A stretch of 64,000 nt of DNA from Callipepla californica brunnescens (taxonomy: Eukaryota > Chordata > Aves > Galliformes > Odontophoridae), in contig JALIRH010000004.1 in assembly GCA_023055505.1 (NCBI GenBank), positions 37,701,502 through 37,765,501 on the forward strand, written 5' to 3'. Shown here one piece after another: positions 38,145-52,690 of this stretch. Position 1 is the first letter of the stretch. Every line of letters begins with the position of its first letter. A program made the translations under genes and the position numbers. Under the pieces are notes generated by a model. It saw only the letters and a list, made by a program, of their open reading frames with translations, ran no database searches and had not been told where the DNA came from.

Positions 38145-41100
38145 AGTTCAAAAGGGTACGTGAGAGTTTCACGACGTTCCTGGTCCACAAAGCTGGACTT
38201 GGCTGACTTCTGCCTCTTGGTGCCCGAAGTGACATTGCTGTAACCCTGCTGCAGAGGTGGCAAATGTTTCCTCATCCTTCCCCTTATAGCCGAGCAAATA
38301 GCGAGGATACAAAATAAATGGGTAGGGATTATTGTTAGGTTTTTGCATCTTTGTAACCAGTGACTCCTTCTTGTGTTGAGCGGGGTGTCTGCTTCTCAAG
38401 GAGCAGTAACCGCTGCTGATTATTCTTTCCCAGCTGTCATGTTTTAGGGACTAGTACAACTCGGTGCTTTGGGGAGCCCTGGCAGCCTCAACAGAGTGAA
38501 ACCCGATTCCCTTCTGTTCTTTGCGAGCACCAAGTGCGAGTGGAGCTGGCAGGGAATGCAAAAGTTGCTTACAGTCTCAGTTTCAGATGTTCATCGCTTT
38601 ACAGACTTCATCTGCTTACTTTCCTCGTGCTGAGATATTCTCTTTTCTCCTTTTACATTTCAGGTTAAATGATTTAGCAACTTCAAAGAGTGAAGTGATA
38701 ACTCTAACTAATTAACCAAGATTAGTGACCTATTATGGTAGCTGCTGACTGTTCTTACAGCAAGACAGCTCTATGTATTTAGGTTCAGTTCTGTCTGGGC
38801 TTGGAAAAGAGTATTGCATGACCTGAAAGTTCACTGTTGTCATTGAGAGACCTCTGATTTGCTTGCACTTTGTCAAAAGCAAAGCCGAATATTAACACAC
38901 AAAGACTTTTTGCATAATGGTATTTCCAATGTTAATATATATATATTTATATATATTTTTGCAATAGGATTCTCCAATTACACACAAGGACAGCAAAAGA
39001 GCCCTAGTGAATGTTTGGAAACAATCCCACCTCTTGTCATACGTTATGACAGAAGGATCGCATTGACACTGAAATACAAAACCTCTTGTCTATTTCAGAA
39101 GAGTATGCTTAAGATTTCATTTCAACCAAACTTTCAGGAGAAAGAGATAATAGAACTTGCTCCTGTGCTTGATTTAAGGCTGGACATACTTTCATTCAAA
39201 TGGTCCAGCAGTTTAACATCATCCCTTTTGTTTTTGAAGCAGCATCACACGTTTTGTGGTAATTTGTAAAAAGAAACAGTTTTTTTACCCTTAAGGGTAG
39301 ACAGGATTTACAGGAAATATACAGACTCTATCTGTACCAATAAATGAAGCAGAGCGGGATTTGTTGTCCTGGTGTCAGCGCAAGTGGCATGACATAGCAT
39401 GGCATAGTTGGCATGTATACAGCCAAATTATTTACCCTTCCAAACAGGATGGCCTTTTCTATACTGTCTGCTGGATTTGGACAGACTGTAAATAGTTTCT
39501 GAGCCACGCTGGCCTCCAGCTGGTATGAGGACGTTGACTCAGAGTACTAGTCAGGGGCCCAACTGTGCCATGCCAGCAGTCAGAAGAATGGACAGTCATT
39601 TGCCAGCCCTCAGATACTGCCTTTGTCCCATTAAAATCACCAGCACAGAGAGTCAGAGTCAGATGAGGGAGGAAACTGGCTTGAGCCTGCAGCTGAAGCG
39701 GGCACGTGAAAGTACAGAAACAGTGATGGGCTATAGACCCACAGGGAGTACAGAACGGTCTATAACAGATTTCTTTATAGTTTCAAGAAGTAAAACCACT
39801 CATGATGTGTAAACTGTGCTTTCATAAATGCTGCTCTGAGTGCAATTTAGCTGACTGAAAATGTTATTTGCATTTTAAATAACCATTTATGTGTGTGCAA
39901 TGATACTGAAGAAAAAATATTACTTGGCATAACTGTGTGTTCAATACGTTACCACTCCAGTGTTGAAAGGCAAAGAAATATTTGATGTAAAGACAATTAA
40001 AGACTACAAGGTAATGAGAAGAATAGTGTAGATGTATTTTTTTTGCACAGTATTTTCAAGCCAAGCTGATATTGTTGTGTACAACCTGACAGATCAATCA
40101 ACCAACAGTTCAGTGTTTGGGCTGAGCATGTGCTGCGAGTTTGGGAACATGGAGTAATAGAGTTCTAAAGATAGATGTCCCTTCCCTACCCCACAACACA
40201 ACTGTTCAAAAAATATGTATGTTCACTTGCCATTCCTAATTGTGAAAGGAGAGAGGAAAAAAAGTCATGGGAAATACCCACATCAGACAAAGATATAATT
40301 GAACAGTTTTTTAAAAGTGTCACAGCATTTCCTTTTTGGTTCTAAAAGAGGTGGTATGCCAAGCTGCTTTGAGAGCTGAGGTGAAATTGAGATGCTCAGT
40401 ATGAAGTCTTCTGAGAGGAAATGAGGGAGAAAGAGAGAAGAAAATGAGTGCTATGTCTGCCTACTTTCAAGGTGTCATTACTTTATGGTATTTGATTTAC
40501 TTACTTTCTGAAGTGGAGCTGCATATGGAAACAGTAGTTTACATGATGCCAAGAAGACATCTAGCACTTTCTTGTGGGCATTAAACTGTTACAAATATAG
40601 GTGCTATTTTCAAAGTACAAATGTTGGAAAGCTGGATATGAAGTGTTTCCCTTAATCAGTCCACTGATTTGCACAGCAAGGGAAAAAAACAGATCAAATT
40701 TTGGAAAGCAAGTAATAAATTTAAGGAAGGACTCCCCATGAAAGGCAGCCGTAACACAGAACAGACTTTGGGTGCAATTCTAGAAAGGTGATAGTATTCA
40801 TTTGTAGGTTTATCTGTATGTAAGTGCTCTGTTGGTGTTGTTTTGAATCTGCAATATAACTCTCATGTTGATAACTGTCAAAAAGTAGATAGAGTAGGTA
40901 AATCTGCTGTTTAAAGCATTTCTGTATGAAAGAGCCCCGGCCAACGGGTTTATGTAAAACCATTTAGTGTCATACCATGAAAGGAGAAGTTATGCTAAGC
41001 ATCCAAGCCCAATCTTTCTTTTAACGGAAGTGGTACAGCTTTGTCAGGAAATGGATTGTTTCTTTAAAGAGTGAGTGATAAGTGATGAAGATATGTCACT

Positions 41101-42857
41101 GACTCTAGGGTTATATCTCAGCATCAAAATGAATTGCTATGATTAAAATAAAGTCATTTTTCAGTTAGCATTCATTTTTCCACTGAAAATTCATTTATTT
41201 TTTTCTTCAATTACATCACGTCTACTTTTCCTAGCAACAGATTCAAAAATTTAATTGCTAAGAATGTTAAGACAAATAATTAAAAATATGTTGCATTATT
41301 TGCTTTGAAAAAGCAAAGAAAAAAAGAAAAGAAGAATTAATGGACACTATTTAAAAATGCAATGCTATCTGTTAAAACAGAAGTAGAAGGTTGTTTCGAT
41401 TTCTGATCTACTTAAATGCTTAAGCTAGATAGGGATAGAATTTCTGATTAATACAAGAAATTGTTTTTTGGGTCATAATCGTCACTCAAAATTTTAAATT
41501 ATTTTTGAATTTGTCGTTAAAGCCATTAAATCTCTGAGTAACACTGACTGCAGTGTAATTAAACCCAAGAACCTTTTCAGAAGACTCATCTGTGAATTGC
41601 TACAATTTGAAAACTGTCTGTAAATCCTGGAGATGGGGACTTTAAAAAAAGGAGAAGCTAATCGACATGATCTGAAAGCTCCAGATGAGGAAATTAAAAC
41701 TTTTAACTCAGCACAGAGACCGCATGTACATCTTGATAGTCGCAGAAGCCACGCATCTGCTCTCCACCCCCTAAAAAGGAAGCAAAAACATGAGGGGGAA
41801 AATAGTGAATAACAAGCAAAGCTTGAAGGTATGCACTGTAGCTCTTAAAGAGATCCTACCAAAAAGGAAACAGTGAGGAAAAGCACTGCTTAATGAAGAG
41901 GGAAAGGCAGTTTAGGAAAAGCATAAATGAAAGCTAATATAATTTCTACAACTTTTTTTTTTTCTACTTACATATTTGAGGATATTACATTTGTTAAATT
42001 ATCATAGAACAATAAAAATTAATGAATTGACTAATATTTCAGAGATTGCTAAATCACTTTCTGTGTTACCTTGGCAAAAGTTATATGGTTACTGGTTCTG
42101 AAACTACTCTTTTAAAGTTAAAAAATAAGATGTGCATTTGAATTGAAGTAGCAGAGATGACTAAATTGAGGGAACTATATTCCAGAGCCAGCTGGTATAT
42201 CTCTAGGAATTTGTAAAGAACTTGTAGTAGAACTACTGAGCTCTTCAGAATAAATTCAAAAACCCCTAATTGCAGGTATTGTACTAGATAATCGGAGAGC
42301 AACTCTGAGCTTATTGTAATACGTTATAGCGTAATATAAGCAGCATTACAGAGGAAAAGAAGACTCTCCAAAAGGCCCAGGGAATTGTTTTGAGGGAAGA
42401 CTTGAGAGGTTAACATTAGTTTTAAACAATTAGAAACTTGATTGTAAAAACAGCTAATAGACATGATTCTAAGAATACACAACAGATGTAAAATATTACT
42501 GTGAAAAATCATGTGATAAACAGATACCTATAGTAATATATAATTTAAAAAAAGTCTAAATAATCTTAAAAAAGAGGAGAGTGAAGAATTGTTACCTATT
42601 ATCTCCTGCATGGAATGCTGTCTTTTCTGTTGGATCTGCCACTATTTCTTATTCAAATCATGAACGTGAAGGACAAGTCTCCCCACCTCGTATTGTCCAG
42701 TTAAATATTTGCTATGGGCGGGGGACATGAATCACACATTAGCAGTTCTTTGAGTTTTCATTTCAGTAATCAAAGTGCAGCCACACTTGCATTTCTCTCA
42801 GGTAGAGCACTTACAGGGAAATACTGGCTATTTAGAGATGTTAGAACTGCCAGTTTC

Positions 42858-43135
42858 AATCAAATCACCAAGATTGGAAAAGACCTCTAAGATGATCAAG
42901 TCCAACCATCCACCTACCACCAGTATTTCCCCACTAAACCATGTCTCTCATTACAATACCTAAATGCTTCTTAAACACCTCCAGGGACAGTGATGTGACC
43001 ATTTCAGCTTGTTCCAGAGACCAAATACTTTTTCAGAGAATAAATTCTTCCTAACATCCACCCTGAATCTCCCTTGGGCATCCAATCTGAATACCCATCT
43101 TTTCTGATGTCCTTTCAAAATACTGTTGCAGTTTA
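42858..43135 (-). repeat. CR1 LINE fragment
   Basis: Antisense CR1 end: AATCACCAAGATTGGAAAAG, ACCTCTAAGATGATCAAGTC, TTCTTAAACACCTCCAGGGA, then TTCCTAACATCCACCCTGAA. The orientation is minus, antisense to DGLUCY, within its inferred 5' UTR intron. Confidence 0.88.
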
Positions 43136-45348
43136 CATCAGAAATCCTATTGGGCAGAAGGTATTTTACACTCCTTTTGTAAAATCCTCAAGAGTTATAT
43201 TTTCTCTGAACTATGAACCTTCTGTTCACAGAAATGTCCTTTAAAATGATTTTCCTTTGGCTGTCATTTAGAAGGTCTGTCTAAAAGTGAGGCTTGGCAT
43301 CTTCTTCCTTACAGCATGTCACATTCAAAGCTACTTTTATGTGGTGGCTGCCTGCTAGTTTATTGATAGGTAACATTACAGCCATACAGATTACTGACAC
43401 TTTAAATAACTCTGAGCTATTTCAGTACCCTATAACCCCCTAGCATTTTCAAGGAATCACTGAAGATTGACTCTGATACAAAGTCTCTCTCCAATTTCAA
43501 AATAACACATTCCTATTCAGCCAGATTTTTATCACATGAGATCCAGCTGTGTTGTTACAGAAAATCTGGGGTAAGTTATTTGTTTCTTGTTAGACTCAAG
43601 TGTTGCATTCTTACAACTCTAATGAGATGCACTGGATGTTTAAGTTTTCAAAACGTGAAGTCGAATGGGATGACCCCCACCAACTCTTAGCATTTTACTA
43701 TCTCTTGCTCTCTTAGCAATTAACAGTGGAGATGGGGTATAACTTGGACTTAACCACTCATTCTCTGACCAACATAATTTGCAATGTGCCCTTATGATGT
43801 CTTCCCATCAAAACATTTGCTTTGAGCAGTTAGTGAGATGCATATTTTCCTTTATTTTATTTATTTTCTTATTATAAATTAGTCAAACTGTTCCTCTATG
43901 TGATAGTATTTCTTTTTAGAAAACTATGTTATTAAAGACAGTGTGCAAGTATGAGATACTCATTTGCTTCATACGTTACACAAAAATGCTTCCTGATAGC
44001 AAGTATGAATACAACAGAATTGCAGATTTCTTTGGATTGAACATGAACCCACAGTGTTCACTGCAATCCTGGAGTGCTATCCTTTGATTATAGGGAGGAG
44101 ATGAAGGAGGTCTCTGCAAAAATCACGAATCCCTCCCTTTTGACAAACAGAATGTTAATCCCTTATTTAATCCTGTGTTTCAGGCCAAACCAGTGTTGTG
44201 TTTTCGGTGGCCTTTTTGTACCCTTTCTGATTTCAGAAAGCCCATTAAGAAATTATCATTCATTCTCAAAGGCAGTAGTTGCCTAATCTTCCCAGTGCCT
44301 CTCTTTCTCTGCACTGTCACCCCACCCATACAACCCCAGGGAAGAGTTATTCTCCCCCCACCCCTGGAGACTTCCTGCCTCTGCTGCTGTCACATTTGTC
44401 TTCAATTGCAGATTCAGAGATGTTAATGTCATAGTTCCAGGTGATTCTGGATATTACCACTTCTTTCCTCCTATTCATGATATTACCAGCCTGCAGTGAA
44501 GCTTCACAGTGCATCCATCCTCTTACTGTAGATGAAGTATTGGACTACAACAATCTATTTCAGTCCTGTCTAGTTGGTTGGTCTGTGGTTTTGTAAACTT
44601 CATTCCTGCTGAGATTACTGAAAGTGAAAAATAGAGAAATCATATAGTGTTATTAAAACAGAGCCCTCGCATGAATAACAACAAACCCAAAACTTTTAAA
44701 GAAACTCTGGCTATCAATCTCACTTAAAATCCTACTACCACTTGTTAACAGAACATTAATTGCTTTCTGTTGGCCGTTTACTCTATTGAGGCTCTTCTCT
44801 TGTCTCTCCAGTTTGATTGTTTGTCTTGCATTTAGCTATTAAGTCAGTATGTTCATGCAATTAATTTCTCAGCATTCAGTTACCTACAACATTCATAAAA
44901 CAATATTTGTATACAAAGAAGCCACACATCTATTCAAATTAACTTTAAATATCTAAAGAAATAATTCTAAATCTTTTTTTCTGTATGGTGTTATATATCA
45001 GAGATTATTTTCAGCAAAAGTTTCAATCTGGAATTGAAAATATAATCTTATGGTTGTAGTCACAGGACAAAGGTTCAGTGCAGGTAAGAGATTAACATCA
45101 CACTGCAGTAATACTGAAGAGCTCCAGCTAAGAGCCCTACCTAGAGACTGGCATTCCTTTCTGCTAACTAAAAAAGATGTCCCCCCAAATTTCTCCTTAG
45201 GATAATACGATGATAGTCTTTAAAGCACAACTGAAAACAGGGAAAATCATTTTTTTTTCACTGAACCTGATAGTTACTAAAGAAGGCCAAACACTGATTC
45301 TCCATCAAAAGCACATGTCTATTAGGAACTAAATGGTCCATCTATAAG

Positions 45349-45545
45349 CATAGAATTGTAGAATTACCAAGGTTGGACAGGACCTACAAGATCATCCCGT
45401 CCAACTGCCCACCTATCACTGATAATTCCCTCTAAACATTGTCCCTCAACACAATGTCTAAATGTTCCTTGAAGAACTCCAGGGTCAGTTACTCCACCAC
45501 CTTCCTGGGCAGCCCATTCCTGCACCTGTCCACTCTTTCATAGTC
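45349..45545 (-). repeat. CR1 LINE fragment
   Basis: Antisense CR1 3' end with CATAGAATTGTAGAATTACC, AAGGTTGGACAGGACCTACA, ACTCCACCACCTTCCTGGGC and AGCCCATTCCTGCACCTGTC. It is relatively well preserved and antisense to DGLUCY. Confidence 0.9.
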
Positions 45546-46879
45546 TATATTACAGTTTATTTGTAAGAAAGACAATAGAGATCTGTGGGTTCTGAATTCA
45601 AGGTGACCGAAGATGCCTTTCTGTTAATACTCTTAGCTATTTTTAATATGCATAGATTATGTACTAAACAAAGCCTTTGTAATATGCTTTGTGTTGCACA
45701 TTTTCTTTTGTATATTTAGTAAGTATAGAAAAGTCATACTATTCCTTGAACTTTAAGATATTCATTTTAAAGTGTTTCAAGACACCAGTCTTGAAATAAC
45801 TCCCTTTAATGGAGTACACTTTGCTTTTATGTGACCAACCATGGAATGAATGCATACATACGTGTGTTTACATACTCATACACATATATGTGTGTGTATA
45901 CATATGTACATATATATACATATTCACACATTTTTTCTGTTGTGAGTTTGAAGTCAGGTACTGATAACAGCAGTTTCCTCTTTCAAAAGGAGTGGAAAAT
46001 AGTCTGTAATATTTTCCAGACTGCGGTTGGACCTACTCAGAATGCGTAATGATTTAACTTTCCAGTAACTGAAAAGAAAAAGCATGTTTAATATTTGATT
46101 AGGACAGCGCAGACTTGTTAACTTTTACACATGGTTTCATATTCTTTTTATACCTTTTGGTAAACTACATTTCGTCCATAAAATATAAATATATGTAATG
46201 TATGGTTCTGAAATACTAATTATAACTTTTTAAGGGTTTTATCTTGTCTCATATACATTTATTTATAAAAGCTATATAATATATTACTTGTGTCTTCTTC
46301 TGTATTTACTTTAATTTAACTTTTCTTCCCTGGCATACCTTTCTTTGACTCAAATTTGTGTATAAATATGGCTTGTTTGCAAAAACTTACTTAGATGAAA
46401 TACAATACAGCAAATGCTTGAATACTTCATCTGTACTTGAACTGGACTACTTATCTCTATTACTTATATTCACAGTAGTTTAGCTTTGAGTCCTTACACT
46501 GTAAACTCAGAGACAAGGTTTTATGAATGCAACCTTAGCCAAATCTGTTAACAAAACTTAAAATAAATAAATAAAAAATAGTAATAGCTTAAATTTTGGT
46601 CTGTCCTCCTTCTATAAAAAATACAGTATCAAGTCTCTATTAAAAAACTGAATTTTGGAAGGAGACCATAGTAAGAAAAACCCTCTGTAGTCCAGGTCTT
46701 TTAGAAGTGTAAAACGAGGCTATAGATACATAAGACATTTTCAGCCCTTAGTTTCTTACTCTTTAGAAGTGAACATCAAAATGATGACATTAACATCTCT
46801 TTCAAGTCAGCTAAGTGATACTGCAGCATTATGAATCATCCCTGTAACACCGAGCTGCTTTTTAAAAATACAGTTCTGT

Positions 46880-49060
46880 GATGATAAAAGGTTTGAAGGT
46901 GGCAAGCCTGCAGATCTTATTCTACTTATCCACAGAACATAGGGGAAGCTTCACTTCAAGACTGTCTTTCTCCTGGACAGTGCTCACCACTGCAGCCGTA
47001 GAGGATGCCATTCTCTACTTCATCAAGTGTGATTGTGGTGGACAAGCACAGTTGCCCAGTGGGAAGATTACATCATATGCAAGTCTTGAATGACTGCTCC
47101 AAGTTATGGAGAGAACAACTGGAGGCACAGAGGTAACTTCTGATGCCTGCTCTGTGGTACCAACACGCTACTTGCAGAACACCTTTTACTAGAATCAGTG
47201 TGGTTGCCATTAATTGATCTTGCAAATTCCTGACTCCTACAGATGAGTGGACAATCAGGTCAGTGTAGCAAAACTCCCTTGCTTGATTGAACTGCCACAT
47301 CCTTCAGATTTTCTTCCATTGTGATTCTGAAAAGGAGAGGTCCTCACACATTCATTTGCCACAGTTTCATACTGTCTCTATGTAAGTATGGGAAAAAAAA
47401 AAGCTATGGATGAGGTATGGATCTTCATTTGAGTCCCACCACAAGGGACTTCATCTGTGTTATTCAGGATTATAACTAATTAATCCTGAAAGTTCTTATT
47501 CACAATTTCAAGGATTTATGGTCTCTGTGTTGCCGTCTATCAGTATGTATAGGTATGTAGCCTCTGTGGCTTCAGAGGTTGGGTATCATCACAGGGAACA
47601 AACGAGCACCCTTTTCTTTATGGCAAATGTGATCGTTGCCAGCCTTAGAGAATAGGCTTCATTGTTGATTCTGCTGCTTACCACTATTACTTTTCATCAT
47701 GCTGCCCTACTCAGTCAGTGTTTATCAGTTAGGCTATGCACAGGCAGAGTACAAATGTGTCTGCAGGTTCCTGGCTGCACCAGACAAACCATCAAAGGCA
47801 GTTTTCAGATCATCACAGCAGACATAGTTGTGAAATAGTACCACAGCTGTCAGGTATGCAGTAATGGAAATACAGTAATGTGGCCATAACTTGTCTGAAA
47901 CTTCATGGAGCCTTTCCAATCAGAATGAGTGCTGCAGAACAGAGCTGTCCAGGCACCCTTATAACGCAAACTGCCATTTTAGTACATAGGCAGTGTGGAT
48001 CCTCCAAGGCACTCCAACTGCATACCATTTGCCATCACATAGAACAGCTGCTGGCAGCACTTCATCTACAGTTCCTCCTGGAAGCTGCCATGAGATATTC
48101 TTGGACAGCTTGCCACTGACTGACCTGGTTATCCAAATGGTGCCGTTTAAGAAGCCAAGAGTTCCACATGGGAAGTTATGCTCAGTCCTTCTGGGCTCTT
48201 CACAAAACTTCTTGCTCTAAGAGTTTAAGGAATCAAGTGGAACAAACAAGCGTTGTCAGTGTCTCTCCATCAGAGATATTTGTGGAGGCTAAAACGTTTA
48301 TGTGTTTGAAGAGGTAAAATTCACCAGAGATTCCCCAGATCCAGCCTACTGAGTTACTCGCATTTCAAAAAGGCTCTCTTTGTACAAATACCTAGGTTAT
48401 AATGATTCCTTTAGTCACCATACCTGAGAACTGCTTGGTGAGAAGTGAAAGATGCAGTAACTGAACAGCTGCCAGCAGATGTATGTGAAATGGCATAATC
48501 CTGGGGGTAATATGAATGACCCATACAGCAGGAGCGTAACATTGTTTTTTGGGAGCATGGAACTATTTTTAGGGTGTGTAGGAAGCAGAACATCACTCAC
48601 CTACTTACACCTGCATGGAATTCCTAAGAAGGAACAGGCACCCTGTCAGTGCTATGATCATACATGACATGACTGGGTGTAACCTAGGCGGTGGCATACT
48701 TTGTTATCAAGATAAGTATGTATGACTGCTGCTTTACAAACAAAGCAATACAAGTCATTGTACTTTGCCCTATGGACTTCCATTTTCATTCCACGTGAAT
48801 AAGATTGGAAGAAAAATTTTCCTCACCTCAGGAATTTTTCCCAGCTGATGCTCATCGCCTTGGTTCCAACATGCAGCATTCTGCTGGTTAGGGGAGAAGC
48901 TGGAATAAAGAACTGGCACTTGTGGTCAATGAGGACAGCCCACCTGTGTCTTGAGGCTGCCTTAGTGCAAGAAGGGGCCTGGATGAAGACCTCATGGACA
49001 CAGCCTGGAGAATTTTGGAGCAGTTTTGAACCTCTTCTCTAGCTCAGTGTAAATTGAGCA
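46880..49060. other. Unassigned segment with many short open frames
   Basis: This roughly 2.2-kb stretch is visibly less AT-rich than its surroundings and has short open frames on both strands, for example 47880-48119 (+), 47734-47919 (-), 48411-48596 (-) and an open minus-strand run of about 75 codons at 47955-48180. I recognise no protein family. It may be an old, decayed mobile element or pseudogene, but this is inference. Confidence 0.3.
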
Positions 49061-52000
49061 ACTGTATTTAAATTCCATGCTCACGTGTTTGCTTTTTTTT
49101 CCATTTCTTGAAGCTGAATAAGCACTTCATGTCATTTTAAATGAAAACAACCTCTGGTAGATCATTTGCTCTCTCTTCTTACTGCAGCTGGTAAGTATTC
49201 CTGTCAGCAAAGTCAAAGGCATGAAAGTGGTATTCTTAAATCTCGGTAAAGGTTCTTACCTTCTTGTATGTGCATGTTTTATCTTGCTAAAGCTGCATAT
49301 AAATTGAGGTGTCTTTTCCAGAACTTGTTGGTCACATGGTTATGTAGGATGATGCGGCAGGTATGAAGGAACTAGATATGATCCAAAGAGCTGGAAGGGT
49401 GTGTGAAGCCATGAGAAAGATATAAGCCACCTATGAGGAGGATATAAAAGCCTGAACAATTTCAATCTTGTGTAGATTGTGTCCATGCAGGGGTAGGGCC
49501 TGAAATGTACTCTCTGGAGAACTGGTCTCTAGGGAACAGTTCAGGGCCTGAACTTTTCTCTAGTCTCTGCCCAGATTTCCCTATGTAAGAAATGATTTAT
49601 TTTGTCCCAGAGCTAATTGTAAAATAAAATAAACATAGTGGAAATTCAAGGGAAGAGTGCTGTACAAGATGTGTCAAACTAACAAATGATGCTGTCTGAC
49701 ATGGCTGCTGTGGAACTGGTGACTTCTTTCTGTTGCTTGTTCTTAATATACTGGGACAAACTAAACACTTTGTTTTTGGTTTTTTTTTTAGCAAGTAAAC
49801 AACACTGCACCAAAGATGCATTGATTCTCTTACCAATTGCTTATCTTGACGCAATCTTCAGGATCATGAGCATAGGCTAACTCCTTTAGGCAGCAGTGAG
49901 AACACTAATAGAAACTCATTTAAATTTCTATTTGTGGCACTTATTTAAGGTTCCTAAGCTTCAAAGCCAAATACCTCGTGTTTCAAATGTAAAATAAAAT
50001 CTTAATTTGCTAGATGAACCACTGTCTGAAAATACACAAAGCACTTCCTCTTTGAAATTATACACAGAGCACTTCTGTGCTTTGAAATGATTCAAAGCAG
50101 ATGGGGAGCAAAAGGATCATTAGTGGGTTCTTCAGATAAAGTATTACAAATATAACTGTGAGACTTGTTTGGAAAATGAGATAGAATAAATTTTCAGAGA
50201 AGTTTGCGTGCTTTTCACAGATGTCTTTTGGCAGAATTTCAGATGAGCTTGATAATTAAGCAGCAGGTCTTTTAAAGCCATGTTTACATTAAGAAACCTC
50301 TGTAACCATATTCATTCTAGGGCAAGGCATAGTACACAAAGGGTTTTCATAGGTTATAATTAGTTTAGGTTTCTTTCCATTATGTATCCGCAAAGGCAGC
50401 CCATGTACTGCTCATGTTTCAAGTGACCCTGCTGTTGCTTTTCATGCAGCAGGAGCTTTGGGTAAGTTACCTGCATGACAACATCTAAAAAACCTACCTA
50501 ACATTGTTAAGTAGTGATCTCTGCACTTTTTTGGCCAGTGAACTTGTACATGTCATCACCCAAAGGCTACAGGAACATACAAGATTATTTTCTATAAGAG
50601 ATTTTGGCTCTTTGCTAGCAAGTCTCTATGCTTTGAAAAATTACTGTATTAAACCCTATTCTTATGAAAAAGCAGATCAGAAACTGTTAAAAACTAAATT
50701 CCAGTCTCCAAATTGACTCTCGTGTTACTGCTATCAGCAGCACATTTTTCAGGCTATTGATTCTCAGGTGATTCATTTTTAAAATTACAGGAATACTATA
50801 CGTATATTTTATTTCATAAATTTTCTTGACACTTGTGGAGGCAAAACAGTCACACTGAAGCTTCTGAAGAATATATGAATATAAATATAACAGCACAAAA
50901 GGATTAATTTTTATCTGGTGTAGTTTAGCACAGCTGTATAGTCACACCTGCTGCATCTCAAAATGGAATTTTTCTGGCACTTAAATGATGTTTTTCAATT
51001 TTCCTGGGCAATGAGTAACTTTCAGTGTGGGTCTTGAAAGAATCTATACTCTTATTTAAATACCTGCACAAGTCACAGATTCGTTCTGTTGTTTTGAAAA
51101 CTCATGCTTCCTTTTTCAGAGTACCAAAAGTGATTATACTTGACAGATTATAAAAAATGCTTTATAAATTATAGTTTGGTCAACAATTTAATGTGAAGAT
51201 ACATAACTTTGCAAGGATACTTGATTGTTCTGCTGACAAAAATTAGTGAGATGCAGTGTAGTAGAAAAAAACTATGTTTAATCCAAGCCCATCATCTGTA
51301 ATATTAATAGAGCATATATATACGTACATATTGATGCTGATACTGAGATTCAGTGGAGACTGCATATTAAAAGTGTACAAAACTGTTAGTGTATTTATCG
51401 TTTTTTGTATGTTTGTTTTTAATTTATGAAGTTAGATTACATTATTGCAGAACAAGAATAGGAAAAGTGACTTTTAAAGATGAAAACTGAGAGGTTGAGA
51501 AATAGCTGAGAAGAACAGAGAGGATATAAATTCAAAAGAGCTAGTGAAAAAAGAGAAAGCCTTGAAGTTCTGATGATGCTAGAAGGTGCAGTTAGAGCAA
51601 GGAAGCAAGCCCTAGAAGGGATAGCCCAGCTTAGAGTTGTGAGATAAAGGTCTGAGCTTAGGGAGGAAACAGGCAGAGAGAGACACACTGTAAATAAAAG
51701 AAAGGAGGAGGAAACAAGAAAGCCCAGGATGTACATGGAGTTGGGTGGTACAAGGAGATTACTCTGTCCATCAAACAGGCCATGGGAAAGACTAGACTAC
51801 CCCATTAGTAAATTCAATTCATAACTGCATTTTTCTTGCCTCTTTTTTTTTTTTGTTGGAGATTATTTAGCAAAAATAGGTGGTTGTTGGTAACTTTTTT
51901 CCAAGTATAGGTCTAGAATATGTAACTCTTACTATAGTCAACAGTAACTAACTTTGATTGTAGATAAGGCTTAAAGATAAAAACTAGTGAATCACTAAGT

Positions 52001-52470
52001 GGTCTGACAAGGAAAGGTACCCCCTGAAGAACATCAAGTTTTTAAGCAGGATAAAGTAATGCTCCTCTCAACATGCCTTTTACCTAGAACAAATTGTGAG
52101 ATTTAATGCAAATAGATAATATTCCTTACAATGCACGATAAAGATGTTTCTTAGAAGCAGCTCTATTACACTTAGAACCCATTCTAATCATGTCAACAAA
52201 GATGAACAGCACCTCATTGCTCACAGATACCAGTACCCAAAAAGGGTGATAGAAACTACGTGCAAAAAATGGTTAATGGCTTGGAGTTTCTCTTGGCAAG
52301 AATTTATCACAGTTTCTGTATTCAAAAATATTTTTCAAATCTAGCCCTCCTGAAAATTGTTTTTGTCCAGGTAATGGTGCAGACTGTAAATCAGTGGGGC
52401 CAAGATTATCAGGTTGTATGTGTCTGCCCAACTCCACTTGAAGTGAGTAGTGCCAAACAAATGTATACTT

Positions 52471-52690
52471 AATCATAGAATCACCAAGGTCGGAGAATAC
52501 CTCCCAGGTCATCATCCCATCCAGCCATCCACCTACCACTAGTATTTCTCCTCTAAACCATGTCACATGATATTTTACATTAAGTTTAGTAAAACCACAT
52601 CTAAGACCTGTTTAGAACTTTTACCAGACCTTTCTGATCATCACTGTTATGGAGAGAAAAGGTTTTTTCCTAAATCCACAGATGTTTTTT
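52471..52690 (-). repeat. CR1 LINE fragment
   Basis: Antisense CR1 end: AATCATAGAATCACCAAGGT, ATCCCATCCAGCCATCCACC, TCTAAACCATGTC. Beyond about 52561 similarity fades, with a possible continuation to 52690. It is antisense to DGLUCY. Confidence 0.8.

Noticed and set aside
38859..39269. 136-codon plus-strand open frame as a DGLUCY exon
   Set aside because: Its start includes an AT-repeat translated as Ile/Tyr/Phe, there is no similarity to DGLUCY, and the leader exon at 55812 already supplies the N-terminus.
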